A program made the translations under genes and the position numbers. Positions 20,278-32,947 of a stretch of DNA of 64,000 bases are shown here, in pieces (within the stretch, counting starts at the first letter, position 1; every line of letters starts with the position of its first letter). Below the pieces are notes generated by a model, which did no database searches, was not told the DNA's origin, and saw nothing but the letters and a program-made list of their open reading frames with translations. The DNA is from Perkinsus chesapeaki. Taxonomy: Eukaryota > Perkinsozoa > Perkinsida > Perkinsidae. The stretch is from the NCBI GenBank assembly GCA_013115145.1, contig JAAPAO010000003.1, positions 62,001-126,000 on the forward strand. The letters are read 5' to 3'.

Positions 20278-22340
20278 AACAAGAAAGTTAGAGTCGTAGA
20301 AGTAGTCAAATAGTTGGCGTAGTTGGTGAAGTACTCTACGCTAGTAGCTTTGCGTCACAATTGGTGACACAAATGATTAAATTTAAGGCTAGCAAATAGA
20401 AGAATCCTCGTAGTGAATGTTTCCCACAAACTGCCCGTCAGTAGGGGTCATAGAGTCTCGTCTCATCAGCCAGCATGTTTGCGAAGTACGCAATGTGAGT
20501 GTCGACCTTGACCATTTGTGACGCAGTAGTTTTATGAGAAGGGACAGTCTTTAGTACATTGTCACATACAGCGGCTACCGTATTGACGTACCACCCCGAC
20601 TGTTAGGGGATCGAGACAACGCACAAAGGTAGGAGAGTGACGCACGTGAAGCTTGTCGCTTACACGCCCATACTTCCCCATAGCTTCTTCAACAAGAAGC
20701 TATCCGCCAGAAACAAGGACATTAGGTACCTCTGTCGTTGTCCTCGAAAACAAATCGTCAGCCAGCAACCACCACATTACTGTGATGGTAGCCTCTTGCT
20801 CGATAGGTGTGACGCGAAACAAGTCGTCATAGTAGCCATCCATGACCTGTCGATCATCCACGTCACCGATGTACAACATACGGTTTTCCGTCTGTGAGGT
20901 GTCGGCAATTTAGCTCATTGACGCACCCCGGAGTACACCGCTTGGAGGATACCCTCGCACAGCGTCGCGGCAACTGCCGGACTAGCAGACCGTGAGTATC
21001 CTTAGTACGTGTGCAACTGCCTGACTTACACACGTAAGAGGGAGATAGGGGTGACCGTAGTGCTACTCGAAGATGTAGTCGTTGTGATATCGGTCACCTC
21101 TGAGCCATAACACGAAGTCGGTAGTACCAACTCGGTACCAAGTCGTTCTGGAAAGGGACCGACCATTATGTTATGGTAACTGGGACGTTGGAGCTGTCGT
21201 TCATCAACATGAAGTCTACGTAATAATCATTAATTACGGTCGAGTGGCAACTGCCTGACTACCACCCGAACGCTCCGTCGTCGTACTTCATTAGAGAATG
21301 GATCCTGCCGTAAGAACCCACGTGACATCATTATCACGACCAATAACAACTGCCTAACAGTTGCAATAGTTATCTCTCTAATGCTTCTACGTGAATGACC
21401 TTCTCATTGAACTCGCTTCGACTTCCTCGGGCTGGTGCACTCGCCCGGAAGTAGTTGTACCAGAAAGAGAAAGTCTACGTAGCTGGTCTCGTGTAGGTTA
21501 TCTTCTTACCAAACAAGGACTTCAGAAGATACTTTCCATCGGAGTAGTTGTAGATAGTAAGGTATACCACACTCATATGATGCTACGTAGTGATGACGTA
21601 AACCAGTGAATTATGTCTACTGGAAAGGCCGTCGTATACGTCAGCCTCTTTGCCAAGACTAGGACTCAGTACGTCACAGCAATAGCATCATAGTGTCGTA
21701 CCACTTATCAGAGACAAACCAAGGGGTTCGGTGTAGATGTGGGAGGAGTCGTCTAAGATTCATACCAGAGTCAATGGCATGCGGCCATAGGGTGAGGGGG
21801 CACCAGCTATGAAGGTTTATTCAATAGCTGATGCTGCCTCGCTAGTTGTCATAGTGAATGTAGTCCAGACCGCTGCCAGTAATGTCCTTACTGGCATTTG
21901 ACTCGTAGATGGCACCAGCGTACTCGTCATGTCGTTCCGCGGAAACGTCGCCAACGGTTACTATGTTGAATGCTAATCAGAAGAGGGCCAGTCTTGAGAG
22001 AAGCTCGTGGTGGTAACCTTCGGCTTGGACGAGCGGCGTGATGCATGGTGGGACCTATAGACAACGCAATCCCGGTAGAATGCGCGATACAGTGATGTAT
22101 AATTGTAGGAAAAGCGCAAGATACTTTCACTATATCGTGGTTGGCACATTGCCTCGTCCTAATCTTAACCATAGTGATCTTATCCTAAAATATAGAACCC
22201 AACAGATAGATCATTCTAATAATATCTCTATATAGTAGTACTAATAGCTATCCATTCAGCTACACACGGATGTAAGACCAAATTGCACTATCGAACGTAA
22301 ACACGTACGAATGAAGTACTGTTCACAGTTAGCTAAGCTA
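20278..22340 (-). other. Non-coding 5' leader and probable LTR of the Bel/Pao element
   Basis: About 2 kb upstream of gag contains no gene. It shows recurrent short hairpins and a repeated loop motif (separate entry). Other clean hairpins are 20,594-20,609 (CCCC/GGGG), 20,680-20,703 (10-bp arms, 4-nt loop) and 21,874-21,896 (9-bp arms, 5-nt loop). A 5' LTR, primer-binding site and packaging region should lie here, but I could not place LTR ends: the matching 3' LTR is absent or displaced beyond the Tc1 fragment. Confidence 0.5.
20971..21373 (-). repeat. Four hairpins sharing the loop TAGTCAGGCAGTTG
   Basis: On the plus strand the loop reads CAACTGCCTGACTA or a close variant at 20,971, 21,014, 21,248 and 21,347. 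The flanking stems differ yet pair. At 21,006-21,036 the stem is TACGTGTG with CACACGTA (8 bp). At 21,241-21,268 it is CGAGTGG with CCACCCG (6 of 7 pairs). At 21,343-21,373 ATAAC pairs with GTTAT. Copy 20,971 has a looser CGG/CCG closure. A degenerate fifth copy may lie at 20,423-20,446. Different stems around a constant loop suggest a selected RNA structure in the element's leader. Confidence 0.65.
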
Positions 22341-23310
22341 CACTAGTCGCGAGATACGACCAGTAGTAGTGATCCAACGTAACAAGCGATAAGTAGCACA
22401 GTAAAAAAAGTCCTAAAAGATCCAACATGAGGTGCCAGCCGTTTCGTAACGACGGATCCGAAACAGTTAGTAGTCTCAGCTCGAAAAGATACGTTCTGAT
22501 CTTGCGTTCTTGACTTCACTAGTGGTTTTCCACGTTCCACGGTCGGGGACCGTGCATTGTGGGCAATTTCGTGCAAACTGCAGAAAACTGCGTTGAGGAA
22601 CTGTAAGATTTGCTGAGAGAGCAAGAATACGAAAACCGTTTCAACCGTAGATAATCTCTTGTTAGGGTAAATCTTGTTGTCTATCGGACTTCCTCGGGTT
22701 ACTAGAGTTTCTTATGGTTTGCCTCTCTTTAAATAAGTTGCTCTTCAGTTCTACTTTTCAGTGTTTTCCGCTTACCTCTTGTCTGTGTTGTTTCCCCTCG
22801 AAACAGGGCTCCTCCCGTATACCGTATACATTACTCTCTTTTCATCCCAGCATGTGGTGTTGTTTTCTCGGAGCCTGCTGTTATCGGGCCTTATTAGAGA
22901 TCAACAGTTCTAATCCTCTAGGTAAGAACTAGAGGTGTCTGGCAACCCTCCGGGACAAGCAAATATTAGTCATGTCTTTATGTGAAGAATAATGTCATCC
23001 TGAAGAGGTGAGGGCAATCGAATGTCATTGATTGGCAATCATGTTGTTTATCCTCCTCAGCTTGTAAATATACAACCATGAGGTCACTGCAGCGTGAAGA
23101 TGGACACCTTTGAATTTACCTTAAGCCTTCTAGTTGTGACCTTCAATGTGGACCGGAGTGAAAAGGTATGATATAGTGGCGCGTTGAGTATATGTGTCTT
23201 TGTGACAGGAGCTCATTCAGGATTGAGATGATGGAATAGCTTGAAGACTGTTTTTCAATGATTCGCTGAGTTTCAAATTAGATATAAAGGATGGCCATTG
23301 AATTCGTGCG
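22341..23310. other. Intergenic, no gene recognised
   Basis: Open frames are short and match nothing familiar. I see no RNA gene or clear repeat within it. Confidence 0.5.
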
Positions 23311-24040
23311 TGCCAAGGTGATTTATCCTCACAACTGCCTCGCTAGGTATCTTATCCTGTCAGGTTTTTCGCTGGTGGCTTCGATCACAATTAGCCGAAT
23401 GTCATTCCCTATGAAAATGATGATTAAACAGCTCACCCTCCAGATACATGATTATTAAGGGGCTGGTATGTGATTCTCTAATATTTACCACGGTGTGATA
23501 AACATAAACCGTTTACCTCTCATTGGCTTAGCTGAGGTTCGAGTGAGTCATTTCTGTATTATATTTCCGCCATGGTTGCTAGCAGGCCCTGGTTGAGCTA
23601 TATGTTGAATTAGCACCCCTAAAGCCACCAAGCCTCTTACCAGATCCATTCCAGTGATTATTATCGGAATTATTCGGACAGTATCATGCAGTTTGTATAT
23701 GATATATCATTGTCCATGACTGTACAACATATAATGTTAAGTTTCTTTATACAATCCTTCATTTGTGTTCTAAGTAGTAAATACACCCGTAGCAACCGCG
23801 TAATAATCATTGTTTTGCACAACGGCTGTGCCATTGTATGTGCCAAGGTGATTTATCCTCACAACTGCCTCGCTAGGTATCTTATCCTGTCAGGTTTTTC
23901 GCTGGTGGCTTCGATCACAATTAGCCGAATGCCATTCCCTATGAAAATGATGATTAAACAACTTACCCTCCAGATACATGATTATTAAGGGTATGTGATG
24001 CTATTAGTATGTGATTCTCTAATATTTACCACGGTGTGAT
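23311..24040. repeat. Direct repeat of about 190 bp, two copies (23,311-23,499 and 23,841-24,040)
   Basis: Both copies run from TGCCAAGGTGATTTATCC to CACGGTGTGAT and are nearly identical, except that the second has about 11 extra bases near its 3' third. A second, weaker repeat of about 35 bp (AAGTAGTA-A/G-ATACAC) occurs near 23,770 and 24,056. Start to start the spacing is 530 bp. No coding potential is evident. This looks like a degenerate tandem array or a short element with terminal repeats. Confidence 0.75.
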
Positions 24041-24558
24041 TTTTGATTTGCGTTATAAGTAGTAGATACACTTGTAGCAAGGATACACAGTGCAAAACAC
24101 TTCGGAAAGCTTATGTCAAATCACGCCGATTCAGCTCACCATCCAGTGACCCTCGCATCAAGATAGATATTGCCACCTCTTTTTTCAAGAGTTGTAGGGG
24201 TAATGATAGTGGTACTTATGGTAGCATACTGTACGGCACTCACCCAGATAGTTATGGATAGCGACTTGTTATTATCTTAAGAGTACTATGTCAAACCCAC
24301 ATCAGCGCAGGGAGCTATCTGGTGGCCTTAGTACCCCTGAGCAGACCCTCGGAGGGCCAGTGTAATATCGGGACGGGGGATGAAGCTTATTTCTTGAGGG
24401 GAATAACGTATTTTACATCATAAAAACACGAGATTCAGAATAGGTTTGCACTTTCAAACTCAAAAGTGGAAAGTATTGAAACCACAGCAATGCGACACAT
24501 TCGTGAGAGTTGACAAGGGAAATTTCGGTGAAACTTCTATACTTTTCTGCTTTTCTCA

Positions 24559-26425
24559 TTTAAGTCAGCAGGCTTCCGAGGAAATCCTCCCCTCTCAGAA
24601 GAGGCGCCATCGACGTTAGTGGCTTGGATCAAGACCAACGCAAAGTCTTCCAGAAGGTCGTGACCAGCATCAGGTCGACCCTGGCAAATGAGAAGGAGCT
24701 CGAGGAGCGTTACTTCTTCATCACCGGAGATGCAGGATGCGGAAAGTCCTTTCTGCTCAAGTCGATAATCCACGAGATAGGCACCGAGCCAGCCAATCCA
24801 GTGATATTGGCGTGGACCGGAATGGCGGCGAAGCAAGTCGGTGGTTTGACGATCCAGTCGTATTTCCGGCTTGCTTTTGATAAGACAGGAATGGTCGGCG
24901 ATAACGCGTTTATGCGTTCGACAGTAGAGTTGACCAGGAGGATGGTGATGGGTATCAAAGGGAGTGACGAAGAGAAGCGCTTGAAGCGTGGCGCGGTCAT
25001 ATATGTGGATGAAGTGGGGGCAGTCCATCACAGTGTACTTGATGCTATATCGGAAACGATCAAGATTATTCGCCAAGGGATGCCTTCCAGCCACCTGCCA
25101 TTTGGCGGTCTCCCAGTAGTTCTCTCGGGAGACCCATGCCAAATAGGCAGGGTCTCCCTTTTTGAAGGCTCATCCCGCTATAGTCCTGAACAGTATCCAA
25201 CACGGCCTTTTTGGGAATCTGCTTGCTGGGGGGAGATGCGTCCAACAATAATGTACCTGACAAAGTTCAACCGAGGCTCAGATAGTGAATACCTGGGACT
25301 TCTCAAAGAGATAAGGAGAAGTACGAGCGAGGACGACGGAGTTCCCAAGTTCAGCAGCTCCTCTGTGAGTGTGCTATCAAAAATAAGAGACAGAGATGGA
25401 GGAGCAGTGATGCCGAGGTAGGGTTTAGATCAGAATATGACAATTTAAATACATCATAGCATGAATTTCATACTTATATGGCCATACCTTTTATTGCTGG
25501 TCGTGCCAGATCTAGGAAACCAACCCAATGTGGGGTGTTAAAATATATATGACTCTAAATTCAGGATTTTATCTATTTGCCAAGGCATATCATGATACGA
25601 TACTATTATATTATTGTATATTATAGAATACAGCTTTCGCGTATAATTAGTACAATATTTATGTTTAATATGTTGCATATTATTTACACATTTAACCGAG
25701 TAGTACATCATAAATGGCGCAGACTATTTTTAAATTGCCATTAATTTAATTTCACTAATCTGTCAATATTCATATGCATAGTAAAGATATTTATGATGTT
25801 GCACTATTCGGCATAGTCATGATTATCATAACATATAACAAATACATCTAAATTAGTGAATTATTACTGAGCCTAAGAAGCCTTCCTGAGCTAGACTTCG
25901 AACTAAGCATATCTAGAGATTTCCATTGCGCAACTTGCAACTGTCATACTACATTTGTGATCTATGAAACACGAGATTTATATAATATCTTGCAGCAATC
26001 TGCGTGTTGTGACAGCTCGAGGACTATTGTGGAACCGCGTAGGCGACCAAAGTCTTTTTTATAATTATAATTCTTACCTAAGTGTCTCCTGGGGTCTGCT
26101 CTGGAGTGAAAGTTTCACTGTGAAACCAATCAGGTTCAACCACACTGTTATCTGTCTGAGAAACAAAGATGCCGAAGAGCACAACCATAAGCACATCCAT
26201 AGTCTACCTGGTCCGCTTCATAAGCTCATGGCAATTGATACAGAGGCATCTCCTTTACCACCATGCTTCCAGAAGAAGGACGTTGATGGCATGGGATACC
26301 GAGCTGCAATATCTCTAACATCGGCACTTAGGAGTCCTAAGTTAGGACTGAATTTCGTGGCGAGTGACATGAACTCTTTGAAAATCGCGGAGCGAAGGAC
26401 GCCGTGCCCCAAAACTCCACCCTAA
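24559..26425 (+). CDS. Divergent PIF1-like helicase, apparently truncated
   Basis: The main exon (about 24,559-25,420) begins after a TTTAAG acceptor-like site. It has Walker A FFITGDAGCGKS, then WTGMAAKQVGGLTIQSYF, Walker B VIYVDEVGAVH and LPVVLSGDPCQI, the helicase motif order of the PIF1 family. After a roughly 700-nt AT-rich interval, probably an intron, homology resumes with NHTVICLRNKDAEEHN and LPGPLHKLMAID (to 26,425). The normal LPPV of motif III is absent, and motifs V and VI (the HK...G and ALSRA blocks) are not found before the frame ends, unlike the complete PIF1 at 40.7 kb. It may be a decaying or element-derived copy next to the mobile DNA. The 5' end is not defined. Confidence 0.6.
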
Positions 26426-26699
26426 CGTTTGTAGCTCAGTACTAGCAAATCACTTATAGTGTCGCATAGGTGAGTTTCCGACTGCGGTTCGCTAGACGCT
26501 ATGGCGGTTAGCCTGGTGGAAGCTAACACCGATGTAATCTATCGCGAGACAGGAATAGTCTTCAATTTTCTGGGTTGATCATTGCTCATTCGTGGCTGTC
26601 ATGTCAATGCCGCATTATGCCACTGTAGGCTAGCTTGGAGGAGCGTCGGGAAAGGGAGCTCTTCCTCAGCAAGACTTCACTGTTGTTCCACGGTGTTCA

Positions 26700-29600
26700 A
26701 TGGCTGACATCTCGCCGGATAACCTATTCAAAGCTCTCACGGGTTCCTTCTCTCCGGATGCCAACCAGCGTAGAGAAGCCGAGAACTTCATAACCGCCGC
26801 CCAGAGGCAGCAGGGGTTCATGCAGGCTCTCTGCCGTGTGTGGATCGAGGATCAGGTAGTAGTAGCTAGAGGTGTCAGAAGCCGGCTTAGCATAGCCTTC
26901 TTACTTGCTAGGTCGAATCCGTAATCCGCCAGTCAGCGGCTATCCAAGTCAAAAACGGCATTAAGAATTTCTGGTCTCGTCGGGTCCAGTATGATGGCAG
27001 TGTAATAACACTAGTGCGGTTGTTGACTGTTTGACTGGTTTCTACTCTAGGTGCAGCAGATCACCGAGCCAGGTCCCTCCGGCTACGAGTTGTGCGATGC
27101 CGATAAACAGTTCGTACTTGACAATATAGTCGACATTGCTGTTCATGCTAAGGGAGATGCCAAGCTCCGTAACTTAGCCATTGAATGCGTTCGTGAATGT
27201 ATTCGCAGAGAGTACGTTGCTCTTGTAGATCCTTCCCATCACTACTCGTTCCAGATACCCAGCCTGTTGGACCAAGCTTCTGCCCCAGGCCCTGGGTCTT
27301 ATCACTGCTACTGATGACTCGAATAAGGTAGCCGCTCGATTTGGGCTAGGATCATACAGCTTCATCAGGTTATGGTCGGTCTTTTGGTGGTAAGGAAGAT
27401 CTCTAGGGAGTTCGAAATGAAGGCCCGGGGCCGCCCCGGTCGTGAGAGCTTGGACGCAGTGGTGATACCAATCGTGCGGCCAATGTCAATTACTAGTTCA
27501 TTATTGGTAGATCGTACAGGCTCTCCCACCAATGCTTCAACTAGGAGAGAAACTCTACTCGGGTGCAGAGGCAATGGACACTCAGGCGGTAGTAGCTGGC
27601 GCGCCGCTGGCTGACGGCAGATAGCTGCTGTTGATCAGATCGACATGCTTCGCGTTATCGCAAAGACCTTCCATTCGTGCATCCAAACCTCCCTGCACGA
27701 GTCTCTCATCACTGACCATGCCTCATGTAAGGAAAAGGCAGGACGGAGGGATCGAACTTGCGCGGGTTTTTTACAGGCGGTAGATGGATGGAGTTGTTCC
27801 TGAAATGCTCGACCATGCTTACTGTTCCGGTAAACAAGCTTCCTGCCGACAACGATATGAGGCAACAGATGCCGTTGGCTAAGGTGAGATTTCGTAATTT
27901 GGCGGCGCGTGACTCTGCTGTTTCCTTGGTAGCTCCAGAAGTGGACCATGAGGAACATTCATCGCTTCATTGGTCGTTTCGGCAACCCTCGTTTGGTAAG
28001 GTGGCATTCCTGTTATATTTTCTTGACCTTCTCCAACAGGTCGCCGCCCACGAATCCGATGCGAACGTCGCCGCGGTGATGACGAACTTTGCCCAGTGGT
28101 GGCTGGACACTTTCGGTCCTGGGATGACCCAGCAGATGATAGAACTTCTCCAGAGACGGGCCACCCAAGGCATCTTCGTCAGCGATCAGGTAACAAGTCG
28201 GCGGTGAGTAGAGGTAATATGTGAGCAGGTGCTGTGCCAAGTATTTGGCTTCGTTGCGGAGGCCGTGCAGCACGCAATCACGTATAAGATAATCAAGCCA
28301 CATGTCCAGTAGGAGGGGAGCTAGTTTTGAGGGAAAGACGGTATGAGCATGCGTGCACAGGTTCCTTGTCCATGATGTTGTCCTTCCTGTCCTGGCCTTC
28401 TCCCAGGAGGACCAGCAGCTGTGGGAGTCCGATCCTGAAGAAGTGCGCCGCTCTTCTGGTTTTTAAGGGCCATTCTTATGTGTATTCAGTACATTCGTCG
28501 TCAAGCTGCCTGTGAGGCGATCTTCTCCGACCCAAGGAGCGCCGCTGGGGACCTACTCCGAGTAAGCCCTATCCGTAGCTATTAGGCGGTATCCTCTCCC
28601 CCTGCAGGCATTGGTCAGCTATCGCGGTCGCGACAGCCTCGCTGTCATTATGGTGTCTGTGTCGGCAGATCTCGACGCCTGTAGTAGAGTTGGGGACAAG
28701 AATGACATGCAGGCCTGCTGCAAGTAGGCTCGGAGCTTGGATGTGGTGATGATTGTTGGCCATCTCAGGAAGGACGGAGCACTCAACGCTCTGGAAAATA
28801 TAGCTGAACAACTAGCCATAGCCGCGGTGGACAAATCAGGTGAGGTATCTCCAGGCTGAATTGGGGAAAGGAGCGGTAGGTAAAAGCAAGAAGTCTAAGA
28901 AGGGAAAGAAGAAGCAGTCCTCGGCCTTGGAGAACCAGCTGCCTAATGTCGACTCCCTGCAGCAGATGCTGGTCAACGTGGTTCTGCCCGAATTCAAATC
29001 CCAGTGTGCCTTCCTTCGACTGAGGGCGTGCTCGACCTTTGCGGCCTTCGTCACTGAGAAAATCAGCTTCAGTAACGAGGTTTTTAACGCAGCCTTTGTG
29101 GCCACCAAGGCTTGCCTTAGCGACAGCGAGCTCCCGGTGGGCCATTGGTCTTTTGCCGTCTGCATGAAGCATCGCTCGCTTTGGTAGGTCCGCGTCCAGG
29201 CTGGGTCTTCCATCAAGGCCTTCTTCTCGGACTGCTCCGATCAAATGAGACCAGTGGTTGCCCAATCTGTACGGCCGGAGGGATGCATTCACGTCCGAGT
29301 AGCCCTGCTTAGGTCCCCGAAGTCATCGATAGGCTACTTCGGCTCACACAAGAAGTCGACAGCGAGTCATTGGCATCAACGTTGGACACTATGGCAACCG
29401 ATTTCTCGGATGCAGTCGGACCGTAATACAGGGAGCTCGGAGCGTGCTTCTTACGATGCCTTAAGATACGCTTCTCAAGCTGTTAACCATCTCGTGCCGG
29501 CTTTCTTGAGACAGATGAAGGCTGAGGAGAATGACGATGATGCTACTATGGTAGGTGGTGGTGCTGCTGCGGGGGGGTGGCTCATGATGTGGTTAGGCTG

Positions 29601-31722
29601 CCATGGGCACTATACAGACAATTCTCTCATTAATGGAGTCGGTCTTCAAGAACCCAGCTGCCCTGGCTCAGTGTGAGCAGTCTATTTGTAATACTGACGC
29701 ATCGCCACTGTTGGAGGCAATGGCTTGATCAGGCGCCCTACTGGATGCTTTATTCGTCCCTGATGGAATTGACTACCTGGAAGATGGCCTGGAGATTCTC
29801 ACTGGCGTTACCTTCACTGCGCCCCAACCCCTACCAGAGTCCCTCTGGAAGTAGCAGTCTCCCCCTCTCTCTTGGAGGTATCTTTGCCTTCTAGGTACTA
29901 CTGTCTCATGTATCAAGCATGCTGTGGTGGTAGCCTACCTGGCTTCGAGCTCACTGGACCTTTAGCGGAGGTAATGCAACCTTGGGGACTTCACTAATGC
30001 AACCTTCATTACACTACTTGGCCTGGTGGCTATTAATCTGGTATACTACTTATATTATGAGATGTGCTGTTATATACATTTATAGTTAATACTCCTTATT
30101 AATCATACCTCGTCGCTCTACCTTGTGAAATTGGGGCATGGTAGATGGAGCTTGGGTGAGTATTATCTCTCAGGGATGGGCAGCTGACTACATTGAGAAC
30201 ATGCTTGGGCCTCTGGACAACTACCTCTCTCGCGGCACACAGACATGGCTCACCGGCAGCAGCCCAACTGGTATGCGGTACACTGAGATGCTGTATAACA
30301 TAGTAATATATCGATGGAGGGGGGGAAAGGGGAGAGGTGGTGTTCAGGTAAAGAAGGGCTTCGAGATGCAGGATGACTTCGCTGCGGTACAGTCGGCTAA
30401 GATCGCCGCGCTTGTATTTGAGAACTGCAAGGCTGGTCAGGCTGATGAGTGGATCGAACCGTAAGCAGCATCAGCTATATCGGGGATATTGTAAACCCCT
30501 TTCACCATGGATGGTTGTACGACTAGTAGATCTGTTATTAGTGTAGTATATCGCTCGAACCCCATCATTGGTTCGTTTATTACAGTCTACTGCTATCCTT
30601 CGTATCTTTTTTTCCTCTCTGCCTCCCCGCGGACCAAACGGTATGGGAGGGGTACTGCTGCGGGGGATTCTCTATCATGTCATATTTGCCTTATTAATAT
30701 TTTTTTAATTCACCATCGAATCTTCATCATCTCAGATACGTCAGCTTCCTCGCCGGAGCTTTGAAGACTTGCGACAAGTCAAAGTCCAAGCAGGATCTTC
30801 TGAGGTGGATTCTCTACGCTTTTGTCATGATGCTGTGGTACTCCCCGACAGCCTTCATTGCGGTCCTGGACAAGCACAGTCTTACTCTGGACGTTCTGTC
30901 TGCCATAGTACAGGTGAGGTTGATGCTTCAACGGCGGAGCGAAGCGATACATGTTTGCCATTTTAGGGCGCCAGTTTGTTGCGCTCTCATGACGAGAAGA
31001 AGGCTCTCATCCTCGCTCTTGGCAATTTACTTCGATCGATGCTCCAGCTGCCTTCCCATGTTCAGGTAGGGTGCAGAGTGGCTGTGGTGGGTTGGGTGGG
31101 ATGAGGCGTTTGTTAGGGTACCTGCCAGAAGGTGGTTCAAACAGTCTACGAGCAATGTAAGGAGGTCCAGTCGATGAGATTGAAGGCTAAGGAGAAGGCT
31201 GCGCATAAGGGGGATGATGATGAGGACGATGATGGCAGCGATTGGGTCGATGAGGGTAGAGATTCGTGGCGTAAGGGCTTTGGGGAAAGGTGTTCTCAGA
31301 TGACGATGGGCTGATCCAGGATCTTGGTGACGATGAGGACGCCTCGGCCTCGAGACAGGTGAGCTGAGGGGAGCTGTATGAGGTTGAAAAGATATTTTTT
31401 AGGTTATGTTGATGCAGGAAGTGAGGGCACAACTCATGGCTGTATTGAGCGGTGAGGTGTCGGATGACGATGATGATAGCGATTATGATGACGATGAGGA
31501 GGACGAGAACAAAACTAGTGCTCTGGTAGGGTCTAGCAGGATTTGAGGAAGGAGCGGTATGGCTGTTGCTATTAGGACCCCTATGATGAGTTCATGTACA
31601 TGGGGGAGACTCTGTCCCAGTGCCCTGCTTTATTGCAGCAAATAGCGCCACAGGACCAAGAGAACTGGAAGAAGATCATCCAGGAACGAGCCAACCAGCT
31701 GGCGCAGAAGAAACAGAATTGA
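26700..31722 (+). CDS. Importin-7/8-like karyopherin beta
   Basis: Nuclear import receptor of the importin-beta family, which binds RanGTP through its N-terminal HEAT repeats and cargo further along. Many exons interleave with short introns. The N-terminus reads ISPDNLFKALTGSFSPDANQ with QRREAENF; then AAIQVKNGIKNFW, LRNLAIECVRECIRREY and GLLVVRKISREFE. The middle has FAQWWLDTFGP, CEAIFSDPRSAAGDLLRALV and LVPAFLRQMKAE. The C-terminus carries acidic runs (KGDDDEDDDGSDW; SDDDDDSDYDDDEEDENK) as in IPO7, and ends QERANQLAQKKQN. The start is the ATG at 26,700 (MADISPD). A copy of the 106-bp dispersed repeat lies at 27,241-27,346, just where some 25-30 conserved residues after IRREY would be expected, so that stretch is either spliced unusually or disrupted. 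Elsewhere the frame is recoverable. Confidence 0.85.
27241..27346. repeat. Dispersed 106-bp repeat, copy 2
   Basis: Gap-free match to 1946-2051 in the same plus-strand orientation, differing mainly around CCCCAGGCCCTG versus CCCCGGCCCATG and at the right end. It interrupts the importin coding region between IRREY and GLLVVRK and is best explained as intronic or inserted. Confidence 0.7.
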
Positions 31723-32005
31723 AGAGCAGCGGATGAAGTTGCGAGCTCCCCGAATTGGCGTCGCTCCGCCCGCATTGTTTTATAACTGCACTCATCATTG
31801 AATAGTTTCTCCACCGTTGACAAATACCACCATAACACGTACCGCTCCTTTCCTAAATCTTGAGGAGACATCGGGGCGATGATCGGCTCGGGGAGCCCGC
31901 AAAGTAATGTACAGAATTACGTAGCAATTGTTTGAGGGTGGCGTTGAGTTTCGTGGCGCGTGACGATTTGGGCTTCTCGTAGCTGAAACCTATTTTCCTA
32001 TAAGA

Positions 32006-32947
32006 ATGTCGTCCACGCCGCCAAAGGTAGATGCCACAGCAGTCCCGAATGTGGTGCAGTATGACCAATTTGCGAGGGAGTGGCAACAGATCATGGGCCA
32101 GGACAACTTTGATGGATTCCGCGTTGAGGCGGGCAAAACCGTCACCAAGAACATGCAGGCCAATCACTCCCTCTTCCTGGGCACGTCCCTCAGCCCTAAT
32201 CAGTACCTCTATCAGTTCGGTCCTACCTATGCAAGCGATGACGGACGCACGGTGATGGTTGGCAGGCTGGGAATGGACGGTGGAGTGAACGCTCGACTGA
32301 TGAAGAAGCTATTCAAGGGAACCGATTTGAAGATTAACGCGAACTCGAATCTCCACGACCCTCAGAGGAACATGTACGAGTTTACCGTGGACCAGCAGGG
32401 CGAGGATTGGGCTGCCAGCGCCAAGCTGGCGTATCAGGGCACCTGGATTTCCAATGTCAGCTTCGCCCAGGAGGTCACTAATAACCTCTCCTTGGGTGGG
32501 GAGCTCACGCACGTCGCGGTCAACGGTGTTTCGATCGGCGGCCTCGGCGGGCGCTATGTCTGGGGACCGAACTACTTGAGTTTCGCCCTCAATCGACAGC
32601 CTGACTTCAAGCAGGGCCCGCAGGCTAACGTGCACTCGGCCAAGATGCAGTTCGTTCGCAAGGTCTCGGATAGGCTCGCGATCGGCAGCGAGCTCGAGTA
32701 CAGTCAACCTGAGCATGAGAGTCAGCTCCGTTTCGGATACGAGTACACTTTCCGCCACGCCAGAGTTCAGGGCTTGCTGGACACCTGCGGCAAGGTGTCC
32801 TGTTTCGTGCAGGACTTCATGGGCTTCGGCATCAGCGGTATGGTTGACTTTGTGAAGGGAGACTATCGATTCGGGTTCATGATGCACATGGTGCCTCAAC
32901 CCGAGGACGCTGGAGCTGCTGCTGGCGGCGGGCCGATGGCGGCGTAA
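32006..32947 (+). CDS. Tom40-like mitochondrial outer-membrane import pore
   Basis: Tom40 is the beta-barrel channel of the TOM complex. The gene is a single exon of 313 codons, close to family length, with ATG at 32,006. The start of the barrel reads FDGFRVEAGKTVTKNMQANH, followed by SLFLGT, YQFGPTYA and MVGRLGMDGGVNARLMKKL, the Tom40 signature region. Alternating hydrophobic strands run to a final strand near YRFGFMMHMV. The tail is short and rich in Ala and Gly. A Tom40 assignment rather than VDAC rests on the QYLYQFGPTYA and DGGVNAR blocks. It lies 283 bp downstream of the importin, on the same strand. It has no intron, unlike most of its neighbours. Confidence 0.88.
   Translation: MSSTPPKVDATAVPNVVQYDQFAREWQQIMGQDNFDGFRVEAGKTVTKNMQANHSLFLGTSLSPNQYLYQFGPTYASDDGRTVMVGRLGMDGGVNARLMKKLFKGTDLKINANSNLHDPQRNMYEFTVDQQGEDWAASAKLAYQGTWISNVSFAQEVTNNLSLGGELTHVAVNGVSIGGLGGRYVWGPNYLSFALNRQPDFKQGPQANVHSAKMQFVRKVSDRLAIGSELEYSQPEHESQLRFGYEYTFRHARVQGLLDTCGKVSCFVQDFMGFGISGMVDFVKGDYRFGFMMHMVPQPEDAGAAAGGGPMAA

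Noticed and set aside
20278-22340. Defined LTR boundaries for the Bel/Pao element
   Set aside because: No second copy could be aligned by eye; the 3' side is interrupted by the Tc1 fragment.
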